The notes beneath the pieces are model-generated. The model made no database searches. It saw only the letters and a program-made list of their open reading frames with translations, and was not told the origin of the DNA. The position numbers were made by a program, and so were the translations under genes. This document shows, one piece after another, positions 15,483-23,865 of a stretch of 39,504 nt of DNA. Numbering within the stretch: the stretch's first letter is position 1; each line of letters opens with the position of its first letter. This DNA comes from Pseudomonadota bacterium (GTDB taxonomy: Bacteria > Pseudomonadota > Gammaproteobacteria > Pseudomonadales > Pseudomonadaceae), in contig JAEWGL010000115.1 of assembly GCA_023388335.1 (NCBI GenBank), positions 1 to 39,504 on the forward strand. The letters are read 5' to 3'.

Positions 15483-16913
15483 TCAGAGTTGCAACTGCAC
15501 TTTCAATTGCCGCACGTGTTGCTGCCAGGCCGTCAGCACCTGGCGCTGGGCCTCGTCGGCACTGGCCCAGAGGCTCTGCAGGGCCCGCTCGAAGTCCCCC
15601 AGGGTATTCGGTGCACCCATCTGCGGATCACTCAGGCGCTGCTGACAGAAGGTGAGCCAGCGTTGCTGTTCGTGACTATCCAAGGTGTCGACGAAGTTTC
15701 GCGCACGGTAGCGGAACAATAGCTCCGGCAAGCGTTGATCATCGAACATCCATTGCCCCTGGGCCAATTGCCGAGGTTCTATACTGCGCACTTGTTCGCA
15801 CAGTCGGCGATCGCGTTCGCCGAGAAAACCCTCATACAACTGCTGTTCCGGATCGTCGCACGGGGCAAATTGTTCACCCCCGTAAAGGGTTTCGAGCTTG
15901 TCCTGCCAAAGGTGCTGCTGATTGGCCAACTGCTCCGCGCGCACTTGATAGAGCGACATATCGATGCCTAATCGCTGTTGATCCTGAGGACGCACTACCG
16001 AAAGCGGCGCCACCACTGGGCAGCGGTTGATATGTATCAACTTCAGCGGCACAGGCAATTGCCCATGCGTCAATTCGTCACGCCGCGTGTATAAACGCTG
16101 ACGTAAATCGTCAGCACTTTCCCGCAATAAAGGCAGGGTTTCCTGATGCAAGTCGCAAACAATCAGGGCATTACGATTGCGAGAATGCCAGGCCAACGGC
16201 AACACCACGCCCAGGTAGTTGCGCTCGCCTGAAAAACGCCCGGAAACATGCACCATGGGTTGCAGCAGGCGAATCTGTTCCATCACCTTGTGCTTGCTAC
16301 GCAGCTGGAACAGCCAGTCATAGAGCTTGGGTTGCCGCTCGCGGATCAGCCGCGCCAGGGCGATGGTGGCGTGCACATCGGACAGCGCCTCATGGGCGTG
16401 GCCATGATCGATGCCATTGGCTTTGCTCAGCAGTTCCAGGCGTAGGCTGGTGCGACCGTCCTGTTGCGGCCAGACGATCCCCTCAGGGCGCAACGCATAG
16501 GCGGTGCGCACGATGTCGATCAAGTCCCAGCGGCTATTGCCACCCTGCCATTCACGGGCGTAGGGGTCGAAGAAATTGCGGTACAGGCTATAGCGCGTCA
16601 CCTCGTCATCGAAACGCAAGCTGTTGTAGCCCGCGCCGCAGGTGCCCGGGCGCGCCAGCTCGGCATGCACCCGGGTCATGAACTCGGCCTCTCCCAGGCC
16701 CTGGCTGGCCAGTTGCTGCGGGGTGATGCCGGTGACCAGGCAGGCCGCTGGATGCGGCAGGATATCGTCGCTGGGACGGCAGTAGAGGTTGATCGGCGCC
16801 TCGATCTCATTGAGCTCAAGGTCGGTGCGCACGCCTGCGACCTGCAACGGGCGGTCGCAGCGCGGGTTGATGCCGGTGGTTTCGTAGTCGTGCCAGAAAA
16901 TGCTGGTGCTCAC
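15483..16913 (-). CDS. sbcB: Exodeoxyribonuclease I
   Basis: Processive 3'-5' single-strand DNA exonuclease used in recombination and mismatch repair. 476 residues, matching E. coli ExoI (475). The DEDDh exonuclease core shows D9 and E11 in FWHDYETTG, the DEVTRYSLYRNFFDPYARE segment, and HEALSDVHATIALARL with the catalytic His and final Asp. The C-terminal SH3-like and helical domains follow. A GTG at 16913 is chosen: it has AGGA about 7 nt upstream and aligns with the family N-terminus, whereas the frame to 16931 adds residues with no start signal. It stands alone on the minus strand. Confidence 0.95.
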   Translation of the reverse strand: MSTSIFWHDYETTGINPRCDRPLQVAGVRTDLELNEIEAPINLYCRPSDDILPHPAACLVTGITPQQLASQGLGEAEFMTRVHAELARPGTCGAGYNSLRFDDEVTRYSLYRNFFDPYAREWQGGNSRWDLIDIVRTAYALRPEGIVWPQQDGRTSLRLELLSKANGIDHGHAHEALSDVHATIALARLIRERQPKLYDWLFQLRSKHKVMEQIRLLQPMVHVSGRFSGERNYLGVVLPLAWHSRNRNALIVCDLHQETLPLLRESADDLRQRLYTRRDELTHGQLPVPLKLIHINRCPVVAPLSVVRPQDQQRLGIDMSLYQVRAEQLANQQHLWQDKLETLYGGEQFAPCDDPEQQLYEGFLGERDRRLCEQVRSIEPRQLAQGQWMFDDQRLPELLFRYRARNFVDTLDSHEQQRWLTFCQQRLSDPQMGAPNTLGDFERALQSLWASADEAQRQVLTAWQQHVRQLKVQLQL

Positions 16914-16973
16914 GGGGTCTTCCTGTAACAAGGTCGACCAGAGTCTAGGGCGCCTCGCCCTGATCAGCTACCC

Positions 16974-17333
16974 TCAGGCGGAAGCGTTCAACGGGCGGAA
17001 GGTGAAATAGTCACGCAGGGCGCGGACGAAGTCCTCGTACTCCTGGGGCGGCTGCAGCAGGGTGAAACCGGAGTCGTAATGCCCTGGCGTCTGGTCTTCG
17101 CGGCACCACAGGCAGCTTGCCGTCATATTGATGCACTGCAAATCGCCGTCAGGCAGCGGCACTTTCAACTGCAGCTCGTAGACCGGCCCGACCAGCACCG
17201 GCAGCAGGCTGATCAACATGAGGCCGTCTGCCGATACATTGCCCAGGTAGCCGATGGCCTGGTCTGTCAGACGGTTGAATACCGTCAAATAGACCGGAAG
17301 CTGGTGGCGCTCGATGTGACGCTCGGTGAACAT
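16974..17333 (-). CDS. Single-domain PilZ protein
   Basis: Probable c-di-GMP receptor, 119 residues, cytoplasmic. The N-terminal RHIER (R5-x3-R9) and the later NVSADGL (N-x-S-x2-G) form the two-part c-di-GMP binding signature of PilZ domains; the beta-barrel strands are YLTVFNRLT, YELQLKVPLP and ASCLWCRED. Because the arginine motif is intact, ligand binding is likely, unlike the type IV pilus protein PilZ itself. The target is unknown. The same window carries the c-di-GMP phosphodiesterase bifA about 18 kb away. Ribosome site weak. Confidence 0.85.
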   Translation of the reverse strand: MFTERHIERHQLPVYLTVFNRLTDQAIGYLGNVSADGLMLISLLPVLVGPVYELQLKVPLPDGDLQCINMTASCLWCREDQTPGHYDSGFTLLQPPQEYEDFVRALRDYFTFRPLNASA

Positions 17334-17433
17334 GATCCCAATCGCTGCCTTGTTAAACGAGGTGATCCCCGTATTGATCTGAGTCTAGTTCAGCGCCGCG
17401 ATGAAAGCGTCGACGGCGCAGGACACTTTGGTA

Positions 17434-17820
17434 TTAGCGCCAAGGCGTGGTGGACGCCGGTCGCGCCACGGCAGGCTCGCCGCTGCGGTAGTGACCGAGC
17501 TGCTCCAGGGTCTGCAGGCGGGCCTTGGCGCGAAAAGCGTACTCGTTGCGTGGATAGTGCTGGATCAGGTATTGGTAGGTCTGCGCGGCATCCACGTAGA
17601 GTTTCTGCCGTTCCAGGCACTGGCCACGCAGCAATGACACTTCGGGATGGATGAACGGCCGCGCGCGGCTGGTGCGGTCGACCTGCGACAGCTCGAGCAT
17701 CACGCGCTGGCAATCGCCGCGGTCGTAGGCGCGGTAGGCGTTGTTCAGGTGATGGTCCATGGACCAGCGGGTGCAACCGACGACGCTGGCTGCCATGGCA
17801 AGAACGATCAGGGCTCGCAT
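17434..17820 (-). CDS. Small TPR-like lipoprotein
   Basis: 128 residues with a short signal peptide ending in a lipobox (ASVVGC, Cys16), so it is predicted to be lipid-anchored after processing. Position +2 is Thr rather than Asp, which favours the outer membrane. The mature part shows two degenerate helix-turn-helix repeats (LNNAYRAYDRGDCQRVMLELSQ and AQTYQYLIQHYPRNEYAFR), similar to the tetratricopeptide repeats of BamD/YfiO-type assembly proteins, but far too short to be BamD. AAGGAGA lies directly before the ATG at 17820. Partner and function unknown. Confidence 0.78.
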   Translation of the reverse strand: MRALIVLAMAASVVGCTRWSMDHHLNNAYRAYDRGDCQRVMLELSQVDRTSRARPFIHPEVSLLRGQCLERQKLYVDAAQTYQYLIQHYPRNEYAFRAKARLQTLEQLGHYRSGEPAVARPASTTPWR

Positions 17821-17876
17821 GGGAATCTCCTTAAGCTTGGCAGTGTATCGGCCCGCTTCAGCAAAACTTCACCTTT

Positions 17877-17965
17877 GAGCGGCAAGCTTCAAGCTTCAAG
17901 CGGCAAGCTTTACCGCGGCGCCCTTTCGTTTGGCGCTTGCAGCTTGCAGCTTGCGGCTTGGAGCC
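17877..17965. repeat. Heptamer-repeat giant hairpin, copy 2
   Basis: The left arm (17877-17910) contains GGCAAGCTTCAAGCTTCAAG and GGCAAGCTT; the right arm (17932-17965) has GCTTGCA, GCTTGCA, GCTTGCG and GCTTGGA in a row. Fewer units and more variants than copy 1. It sits between the divergent lipoprotein gene and pyruvate kinase. Confidence 0.8.
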
Positions 17966-18071
17966 CAAGGCAAACGCCACCCTGCCGCCCTCCAAGGTAG
18001 TGCAATGGAACAATGACTACAGCGCGAGACAGGAGTAGCCTTTCGCTGCGCTTCACTATAGGAGTCTGTGC

Positions 18072-19523
18072 ATGACCATCCGCCGTACCAAAATTGTCGC
18101 CACCCTGGGCCCGGCCAGCAACTCGCCGGAAGTGATCGAACAGCTGATCCTGGCCGGCCTGGATGTTGCCCGCCTGAACTTCTCCCACGGCACCCCGGAC
18201 GAGCACAAGGCCCGCGCCCGCTTGATCCGCGAGATCGCCGCTCGCCTCGGCCGCCACGTCGCGCTGCTGGGCGACCTGCAGGGTCCAAAGATCCGCATCG
18301 CCAAGTTCAGCAACAAGCGCATCGAGCTCAAGGTCGGTGACCACTTCACCTTCTCCACCGCTCATCCGCTGACCGAAGGCAACCAGGATATCGTCGGCAT
18401 CGACTACCCCGACCTGGTCAAGGACTGCGGCGTCGGCGACGAGCTGCTGCTGGACGACGGCCGCGTGGTCATGCGCGTCGAAACCGCCACTGCCGATGCC
18501 CTGCACTGCGTCGTGCTGGTCGGTGGCCCGCTGTCGGACCACAAGGGCATCAACCGCAAGGGTGGCGGCCTGACCGCGCCTGCCCTGACCGAAAAAGACA
18601 AGGCCGACATCAAGCTGGCCGCGGAAATGGATCTGGACTACCTGGCCGTGTCCTTCCCGCGTGACGCCAGCGACATGGACTACGCCCGTCGCCTGCGCGA
18701 CGAATCCGGCGGCAGCGCCTGGCTGGTGGCCAAGATCGAACGCGCCGAAGCCGTGGCCGACGACGAGACCCTCGACGGCCTGATTGCCGCCAGCGACGCG
18801 GTCATGGTTGCCCGTGGCGACCTGGGCGTGGAAATCGGCGATGCCGAACTGATCGCCATCCAGAAGAAGATCATCCAGCACGCCCGCCGCAACAACAAAG
18901 CGGTAATCGTCGCGACCCAGATGATGGAGTCGATGATCCAGAACCCGATGCCGACCCGTGCCGAAGTGTCCGACGTGGCCAACGCCGTGCTCGACAACAC
19001 CGATGCGGTAATGCTCTCGGCCGAGAGCGCGGCCGGTGCCTACCCGATCGAAGCGGTCCAGGCCATGGCGCGGATCTGCCAGGGCGCCGAGAAACACCCG
19101 ACCAACCAGAAGTCCAGCCACCGCCTGCATACCCGCTTCGAACGCTGCGACGAGAGCATCGCCCTGGCGGCCATGTACACCGCCAACCACTTCCCCGGCG
19201 TCAAGGCGATCATCGCCCTCACCGAAAGTGGCTACACCCCGCTGATCATGTCGCGCCTGCGCTCGCACGTGCCGATCTTCGCCCTGTCGCCGCACCGCGC
19301 CACCCAGGCCCGTGCGTCGATGTTCCGCGGTGTCTACCCGATCGCCTTCGACCCGGCGGCACTGCCACCGGAGAAGGTCAGCGAAGCGGCGGTCGACGAA
19401 CTGCTCAAGCGCGGCCTGGTACAGCAAGGTGACTGGGTCATCCTGACCAAGGGTGACAGCTACCACACCATTGGTGGCACCAACGGCATGAAGATTCTGC
19501 ACGTCGGTGATCCGCTGGTCTGA
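18072..19523 (+). CDS. pykA: Pyruvate kinase (PykA type)
   Basis: Converts phosphoenolpyruvate and ADP to pyruvate and ATP, the last step of lower glycolysis shared with the Entner-Doudoroff route. 483 residues. The N-terminal strand RRTKIVATLGPASNS, the substrate loop ARLNFSHGTPDEHKA and the K+/Mg2+ motif VARGDLGVEIGDAELI are intact, as is MMESMIQNPMPTRAEVSDVANAV. The C-terminal regulatory domain is complete and ends GGTNGMKILHVG. AGGAG is 8-9 nt upstream of the ATG. A terminator follows. Length and sequence suit PykA rather than PykF. Confidence 0.95.
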   Translation: MTIRRTKIVATLGPASNSPEVIEQLILAGLDVARLNFSHGTPDEHKARARLIREIAARLGRHVALLGDLQGPKIRIAKFSNKRIELKVGDHFTFSTAHPLTEGNQDIVGIDYPDLVKDCGVGDELLLDDGRVVMRVETATADALHCVVLVGGPLSDHKGINRKGGGLTAPALTEKDKADIKLAAEMDLDYLAVSFPRDASDMDYARRLRDESGGSAWLVAKIERAEAVADDETLDGLIAASDAVMVARGDLGVEIGDAELIAIQKKIIQHARRNNKAVIVATQMMESMIQNPMPTRAEVSDVANAVLDNTDAVMLSAESAAGAYPIEAVQAMARICQGAEKHPTNQKSSHRLHTRFERCDESIALAAMYTANHFPGVKAIIALTESGYTPLIMSRLRSHVPIFALSPHRATQARASMFRGVYPIAFDPAALPPEKVSEAAVDELLKRGLVQQGDWVILTKGDSYHTIGGTNGMKILHVGDPLV

Positions 19524-19536
19524 TGTTGCGCTGATC

Positions 19537-19558
19537 AGGGCCGCTCCGTGGCCCTTTT
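19537..19558 (+). terminator. Rho-independent terminator of pykA
   Basis: AGGGCC (19537-19542), 7-nt loop, GGCCCT (19550-19555) then TTTCG. Short T tract, so moderate strength. Confidence 0.7.
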
Positions 19559-19657
19559 CGCGGCGCTCCGGCGTCCTGGCAAGTCGGGCGCCGAACCGTC
19601 GCTCCCAGGGCCCGATCACAATGTGGGAGCAACTGTCTTCGCTATGTCAGCGCCGAT

Positions 19658-19753
19658 CTCTTCGCGGGCAAGCCCGCCTCCACAGGCTCAGCGTTGACCG
19701 TGATCAGGTGAGCGACAAAGTTCGTGTGGGAGCGGGCTTGCCCGCGAAGAGGC
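19658..19753. repeat. Inverted pair of P. putida REP elements
   Basis: Copy 1 (19658-19686) has CTTCGCGGGCAAGCCCGC and copy 2 (19724-19753) has GGGAGCGGGCTTGCCCGC in reverse orientation, 37 bp apart. A degenerate REP-like stretch with GGCGCCGAACCG precedes them (19565-19612). It fills the convergent gap between pykA and the reductase gene. Confidence 0.88.
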
Positions 19754-19775
19754 CTGCTCAGGCACCCACCCACGC

Positions 19776-20702
19776 TCAGGCATGCTCGGTGAACACGTCG
19801 GCGAACAGCTGATTACGCGGCAAGCCCGCAATGAACAACCTGCGCGCAAACTGCTCGACACTCCCCGGCGCGCCGCACGCCAAGGCCACCGTCCGCCGAG
19901 ATGGACACAGTCCCGCCAGCGCTTGCTGGAACTGATCGGCAGTCACCAACGCCACGCTCACATTCGAATGCAGCCCTGCCAGGTCGTTCAGCGCCTCGGC
20001 CAGATAGTGTTCGTGGGCCAGGTGCATCACCCTGATCTCTGCCTCATGCCCCTGGCGTAACGCCTCGCGCAAAATCCCCCATAACGGCGCAAGCCCGGTG
20101 CCTGCCGCCAGCAGCAAAAGCGGCCGGTCCTGCCAGTCCGGATCGTAATGCAACGCACCGCCACGCAGCTCACCCAGGCGCAGCGGGTCACCGACCTGCA
20201 ACTGCCGGACCGCGCCGCAGAACGCCCCGGAGTGTCGACAGTCGAGGTGAAACTCGAGAAACGCCTCATCCCCCGGCAGGCTCGCCAGGGAATATGGCCG
20301 TGCTATATCGCCATTCCACAGCACCAGATGCTGACCGGCCCGATAGCGCAATGGCCGCGCAGGCCGCAGGCGCAGGCGTAGCACCTCACCGGACCAGTGC
20401 AACCCGCAGATCGTTGCTGGCAGTCCATCGCTCAACGGATCGAACACCGCCACCCGCAGGTTGCTCGTCACCTGGCACTGACACGCCAGTCGCCAGCCCT
20501 CCTCGCGCTTGTCCAGCGCCAAGGCTTCAGGCAAGGCATCAGCAGGCTGCCCCTCAAGGCAGCGCACCAGGCAAGCATGGCAACTGCCCGCCCGGCAGCT
20601 GTAAGGCACGGCAAAGCCCGCGCCATTGAGGGTATCGAGCAGGTTGCTGCCGGCCGGCACCGTCCAACAGCGCTCGCCGACGCAAAGTTCAGGCATGGTC
20701 AT
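19776..20702 (-). CDS. 2Fe-2S / FAD / NAD(P) electron-transfer reductase, orphan
   Basis: Oxygenase-type reductase in three parts. The N-terminal plant-type ferredoxin (residues 1-85) has CRAGSCHAC plus the later ACQC cysteines ligating a 2Fe-2S cluster. The FAD-binding barrel has RPYSLAS. The NAD(P) domain has LLAAGTGLAPLWGIL and ACGAPGSVEQ. 308 residues, cytoplasmic. Two starts are possible, 20702 and 20696, with GAGATGA between the two likely spacings. No oxygenase component is next to it, so its electron acceptor is unknown; class I fumarase is the divergent neighbour. Members of this family reduce ring hydroxylases, but isolated copies in Pseudomonas are not characterised as far as I recall. 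Confidence 0.85.
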   Translation of the reverse strand: MTMPELCVGERCWTVPAGSNLLDTLNGAGFAVPYSCRAGSCHACLVRCLEGQPADALPEALALDKREEGWRLACQCQVTSNLRVAVFDPLSDGLPATICGLHWSGEVLRLRLRPARPLRYRAGQHLVLWNGDIARPYSLASLPGDEAFLEFHLDCRHSGAFCGAVRQLQVGDPLRLGELRGGALHYDPDWQDRPLLLLAAGTGLAPLWGILREALRQGHEAEIRVMHLAHEHYLAEALNDLAGLHSNVSVALVTADQFQQALAGLCPSRRTVALACGAPGSVEQFARRLFIAGLPRNQLFADVFTEHA

Positions 20703-20949
20703 TTCATCTCAGGGGGTTTCAGAGCCACTCTAAGGCAAGCGGGCATGGACAGCAAAAAGGATGCCGGTCGTCTGCCGACCATGGTCAGGACCGGGCGCTG
20801 GTGTACCCGGCACGGATGCGCGCTATACTGCCGCGCCTTTTTTGCGTCGGCCTAACCGGCCGATGCGCCTTGCAAGGCGTTTCGACACGCTGGTCGGCCA
20901 CGTCGAAAGGCCTTTACGAATGTTCCCGTCTTTAAGAGGAGCGCGCTGC

Positions 20950-22473
20950 ATGACCGTGATCAAGCAAGACGACCTGATTCAGAGCGTCGCCGACGCCCTG
21001 CAATTCATCTCGTACTACCACCCCGTTGATTTCATCCAGGCGATGCACGAGGCCTATCTGCGTGAAGAGTCGCCTGCTGCGCGTGACTCCATCGCCCAGA
21101 TCCTGATCAACTCGCGCATGTGCGCCACCGGCCACCGTCCGATCTGCCAGGACACCGGTATCGTCACCGTGTTCGTGCGCGTCGGTATGGACGTGCGCTG
21201 GGATGGCGCGACCATGAGCCTGGACGACATGATCAACGAGGGCGTGCGCCGCGCCTACAACCTGCCGGAAAACGTCCTGCGCGCCTCCATCCTGGCCGAC
21301 CCGGCCGGTGCTCGCAAGAACACCAAGGACAACACCCCGGCCGTGATCCACTACTCCATCGTCCCGGGCAACACCGTGGAAGTGGACGTCGCGGCCAAGG
21401 GCGGCGGCTCGGAGAACAAGTCCAAGATGGTCATGCTCAACCCGTCCGATTCGATCGTCGACTGGGTGCTCAAGACCGTTCCGACCATGGGCGCCGGCTG
21501 GTGCCCGCCGGGCATGCTCGGCATCGGCATTGGCGGTACCGCTGAGAAGGCCGCGGTGATGGCCAAGGAAGTGCTGATGGAGTCGATCGACATCCATGAG
21601 CTCAAGGCCCGTGGCCCGCAGAACCGCATCGAGGAGATGCGCCTGGAGCTGTTCGAGAAGGTCAACCAGCTGGGCATCGGCGCCCAAGGCCTGGGCGGCC
21701 TGACCACCGTGCTCGACGTCAAGATCATGGACTACCCAACCCACGCCGCCTCGCTGCCGGTGTGCATGATCCCCAACTGCGCCGCCACCCGCCACGCCCA
21801 CTTCGTGCTTGATGGCAGCGGCCCTGCCGAGCTGGAAGCACCGTCGCTGGACGCCTACCCGGAAATCGTCTGGGAAGCCGGCCCATCGGCCCGTCGCGTC
21901 AACCTCGACACCCTGACCCCGGAAGAAGTGCAGAGCTGGAAGCCGGGCGAAACCGTCTTGCTCAACGGCAAGATGCTGACCGGCCGCGACGCTGCGCACA
22001 AGCGCATGGTCGAGATGCTCAACCGTGGCGAAGAGCTACCGGTGGACCTCAAGGGCCGTTTCATCTATTACGTCGGCCCGGTCGATCCGGTCGGTGACGA
22101 AGTGGTAGGCCCAGCAGGCCCGACCACCGCCACCCGCATGGATAAGTTCACCCGCCAGATCCTCGAGCAGACCGGTCTGCTGGGCATGATCGGCAAGTCC
22201 GAGCGTGGCCCGACCGCCATCGAGGCGATCAAGGACAACAAGGCCGTCTACCTCATGGCCGTCGGCGGCGCCGCCTACCTCGTGGCCCAGGCGATCCGCA
22301 AGTCCCAGGTACTGGCTTTCGCCGAGCTGGGCATGGAAGCGATCTACGAGTTCGAGGTCAAGGACATGCCTGTCACCGTCGCGGTCGACAGCAACGGCGA
22401 ATCGGTTCACATCACAGGCCCTGCCCTGTGGCAGAACAAGATCGCCGAAAGCCTGGCGGTTGAAGTGCAGTAA
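20950..22473 (+). CDS. fumA: Fumarate hydratase class I (4Fe-4S)
   Basis: Interconverts fumarate and malate in the TCA cycle using an oxygen-sensitive 4Fe-4S cluster. 507 residues, the compact class I length common in pseudomonads. The start at 20950 (MTVIKQDDLIQSVADAL) has AAGAGGAG 8 nt upstream; the frame continues to 20761 but that is leader. The N-terminal alpha domain includes ICQDTGIVTVF (Cys66), GAGWCPPGMLGIGIGGT and MIPNCAATRHAHF; the C-terminal beta domain includes IYYVGPVDPVG and GPTTATRMDKFT. A TATACT near 20823 may be its -10. A terminator follows. Confidence 0.95.
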   Translation: MTVIKQDDLIQSVADALQFISYYHPVDFIQAMHEAYLREESPAARDSIAQILINSRMCATGHRPICQDTGIVTVFVRVGMDVRWDGATMSLDDMINEGVRRAYNLPENVLRASILADPAGARKNTKDNTPAVIHYSIVPGNTVEVDVAAKGGGSENKSKMVMLNPSDSIVDWVLKTVPTMGAGWCPPGMLGIGIGGTAEKAAVMAKEVLMESIDIHELKARGPQNRIEEMRLELFEKVNQLGIGAQGLGGLTTVLDVKIMDYPTHAASLPVCMIPNCAATRHAHFVLDGSGPAELEAPSLDAYPEIVWEAGPSARRVNLDTLTPEEVQSWKPGETVLLNGKMLTGRDAAHKRMVEMLNRGEELPVDLKGRFIYYVGPVDPVGDEVVGPAGPTTATRMDKFTRQILEQTGLLGMIGKSERGPTAIEAIKDNKAVYLMAVGGAAYLVAQAIRKSQVLAFAELGMEAIYEFEVKDMPVTVAVDSNGESVHITGPALWQNKIAESLAVEVQ

Positions 22474-22493
22474 TCTTCATCCCCCAGCTTCAT

Positions 22494-22522
22494 GAAAACG
22501 CCCGGCACCTGCCGGGCGTTTT
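22494..22522 (+). terminator. Rho-independent terminator of fumA
   Basis: GAAAACGCCCGGCA-CC-TGCCGGGCGTTTTC. Ten-bp GC stem with A/T flanks, 20 nt after the fumA stop; can act in both directions. Confidence 0.9.
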
Positions 22523-22620
22523 CGTTTCCGAGCGCGGCGGTCCGGCGCATCGGGCAAGTCCGCTCCTATAGAACGAAATTTATCTTACTGATTTAATTAT
22601 GGTTTTCCAGGCGCTGCTAA

Positions 22621-23185
22621 CCCTGTGGGAGCGGGTCTTGCCGGGACGCCGGACCGCCGCGAACACGGGCGCAGCCCGGGCCATACAACGATGGTGTCCA
22701 GGCGGGCCTCTTCGCGGGCAAGCCCGCTCCCACAGGACATGAGGTGCAGCCAGAGATATGTTCTCTGCGCGACAGCGCGGCGCCAGGGCGGCGGGTGGGC
22801 TCTCATAAAACACACGCTAACTCATTGATTTAGCTGAACCCTGTGGGAGCGGGCTTGCCCGCGAACACCGGCGAAGCCGGTGCCATATACCGCGGTGCCT
22901 GCTTCGCGGGCAAGCCCGCTCCCACAGGGTTGAGGTGCATCCAGAGATAGGTTCTCTGCGCGACAGCGCAGCCCAGCGGGCTGAGTGGGCTCCCATAGAA
23001 CATACATAACTTATTGAATTAGCAGGGACCTGTGGGAGCGGGTTTACCCGCGAACACCGGCCAAGCCGGTGCCATACTCCGCGGTGCTTGCTTCGCGGGC
23101 AAGTCGGAGCGCCGAACCGCCGGTCCACAGGTGTGCGCCGCGCTTGCAGGCTTTGTTCCCTGCGCGACAGCGTAGCCCAGCGGGC
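22621..23185. repeat. Three tandem REP-containing units
   Basis: Fills the 732-bp gap between fumA and the DJ-1 gene; no coding gene seen. Units begin at about 22622, 22840 and 23029 (periods 218 and 189 bp). Each has a REP with GGGAGCGGG, an inverted REP with GCGGGCAAGCCCGC 60-90 bp on, then a third module with TTCTCTGCGCGACAGCGC and GCCCAGCGGGCTG, and ends in an AT-rich linker (for example CATAACTTATTGAATTAG). In unit 1 the first REP and in unit 3 the second REP are the variant with an inserted CGCCGGACCGC or GCGCCGAACCGC core. Confidence 0.88.
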
Positions 23186-23205
23186 CGGGCGATCTCCTAA
23201 AACAT

Positions 23206-23790
23206 TCAGGCATGGTGAATCTGGGTACCCAGCACTTTCAGAAACGCCGCCAACCACGCCGGATGCGCTGGCCAGGCCGGGGCGGTGACGAGGTTGCCAT
23301 GGACATGGGCTTGGTCCATCGGGATCTCCATGTAGCGGCCGCCCGCCAGTTTCACGTCCGGCGCACAGGCGGGATAGGCGCTGCATTCGCGTCCTTCCAG
23401 GATTTCGGCCGCGGCCAGCAGCTGGGCCCCATGACAGACTGCCGCGATTGGCTTGCCGGCCTGGTCGATGGCCTTGATCAGCGCCAGCACTTGCGCGTCC
23501 AGGCGCAGGTATTCCGGCGACCGACCACCGGGGATCACCAGTGCGTCATAGCCTTCGGCCCGGACCTGTTCGAAATCGAAGTTCAGGGCAAAATTGTGCC
23601 CAGGCTTTTCGCTGTAGGTCTGGTCGCCTTCGAAGTCATGGATCGCGGTGCGCACCACCTGCCCCGCTGTCTTGCCAGGACACACGGCATGCACGGTATG
23701 GCCGACCATCCGCAGCGCCTGGAATGGCACCATCACTTCGTAGTCCTCGACGTAGTCGCCGACCAGCATGAGAATCTTCTTCGCAGTCAT
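23206..23790 (-). CDS. DJ-1/PfpI family protein
   Basis: 194-residue member of the class I glutamine-amidotransferase-like superfamily. The nucleophile elbow is AAVCHGAQLLAAA with Cys119-His120 and an N-terminal acidic GDYVEDYEVMVP that supplies the usual Glu. Members act as glyoxalases/deglycase-type enzymes, chaperones or intracellular proteases; the sequence cannot decide which. Start ATG 23790 with AGGAG 7 nt upstream. The insert PDVKLAGGRYMEIPMDQAHVH is typical of the longer bacterial subgroup. Fumarase and a DJ-1 protein are neighbours in P. putida genomes as I recall. Monocistronic. Confidence 0.88.
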   Translation of the reverse strand: MTAKKILMLVGDYVEDYEVMVPFQALRMVGHTVHAVCPGKTAGQVVRTAIHDFEGDQTYSEKPGHNFALNFDFEQVRAEGYDALVIPGGRSPEYLRLDAQVLALIKAIDQAGKPIAAVCHGAQLLAAAEILEGRECSAYPACAPDVKLAGGRYMEIPMDQAHVHGNLVTAPAWPAHPAWLAAFLKVLGTQIHHA

Positions 23791-23865
23791 GTCATCACTC
23801 CTGGCATTGCGTTGGGGGCTGTCAGAGCACCTTAGACCGCTTTATCCACCTGCGGTATCGGACTT

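Noticed and set aside
17910..19619. 569-codon open frame antisense to pykA
   Set aside because: It runs opposite a complete, highly conserved pyruvate kinase, and its protein is a GDH/GHV-rich mirror of high-GC codons that also crosses repeat DNA; no ribosome site.
22580..23386. Short open frames within the triple REP array
   Set aside because: Each is a translation of the repeats themselves (recurrent GLAREA-type strings), not independent genes.
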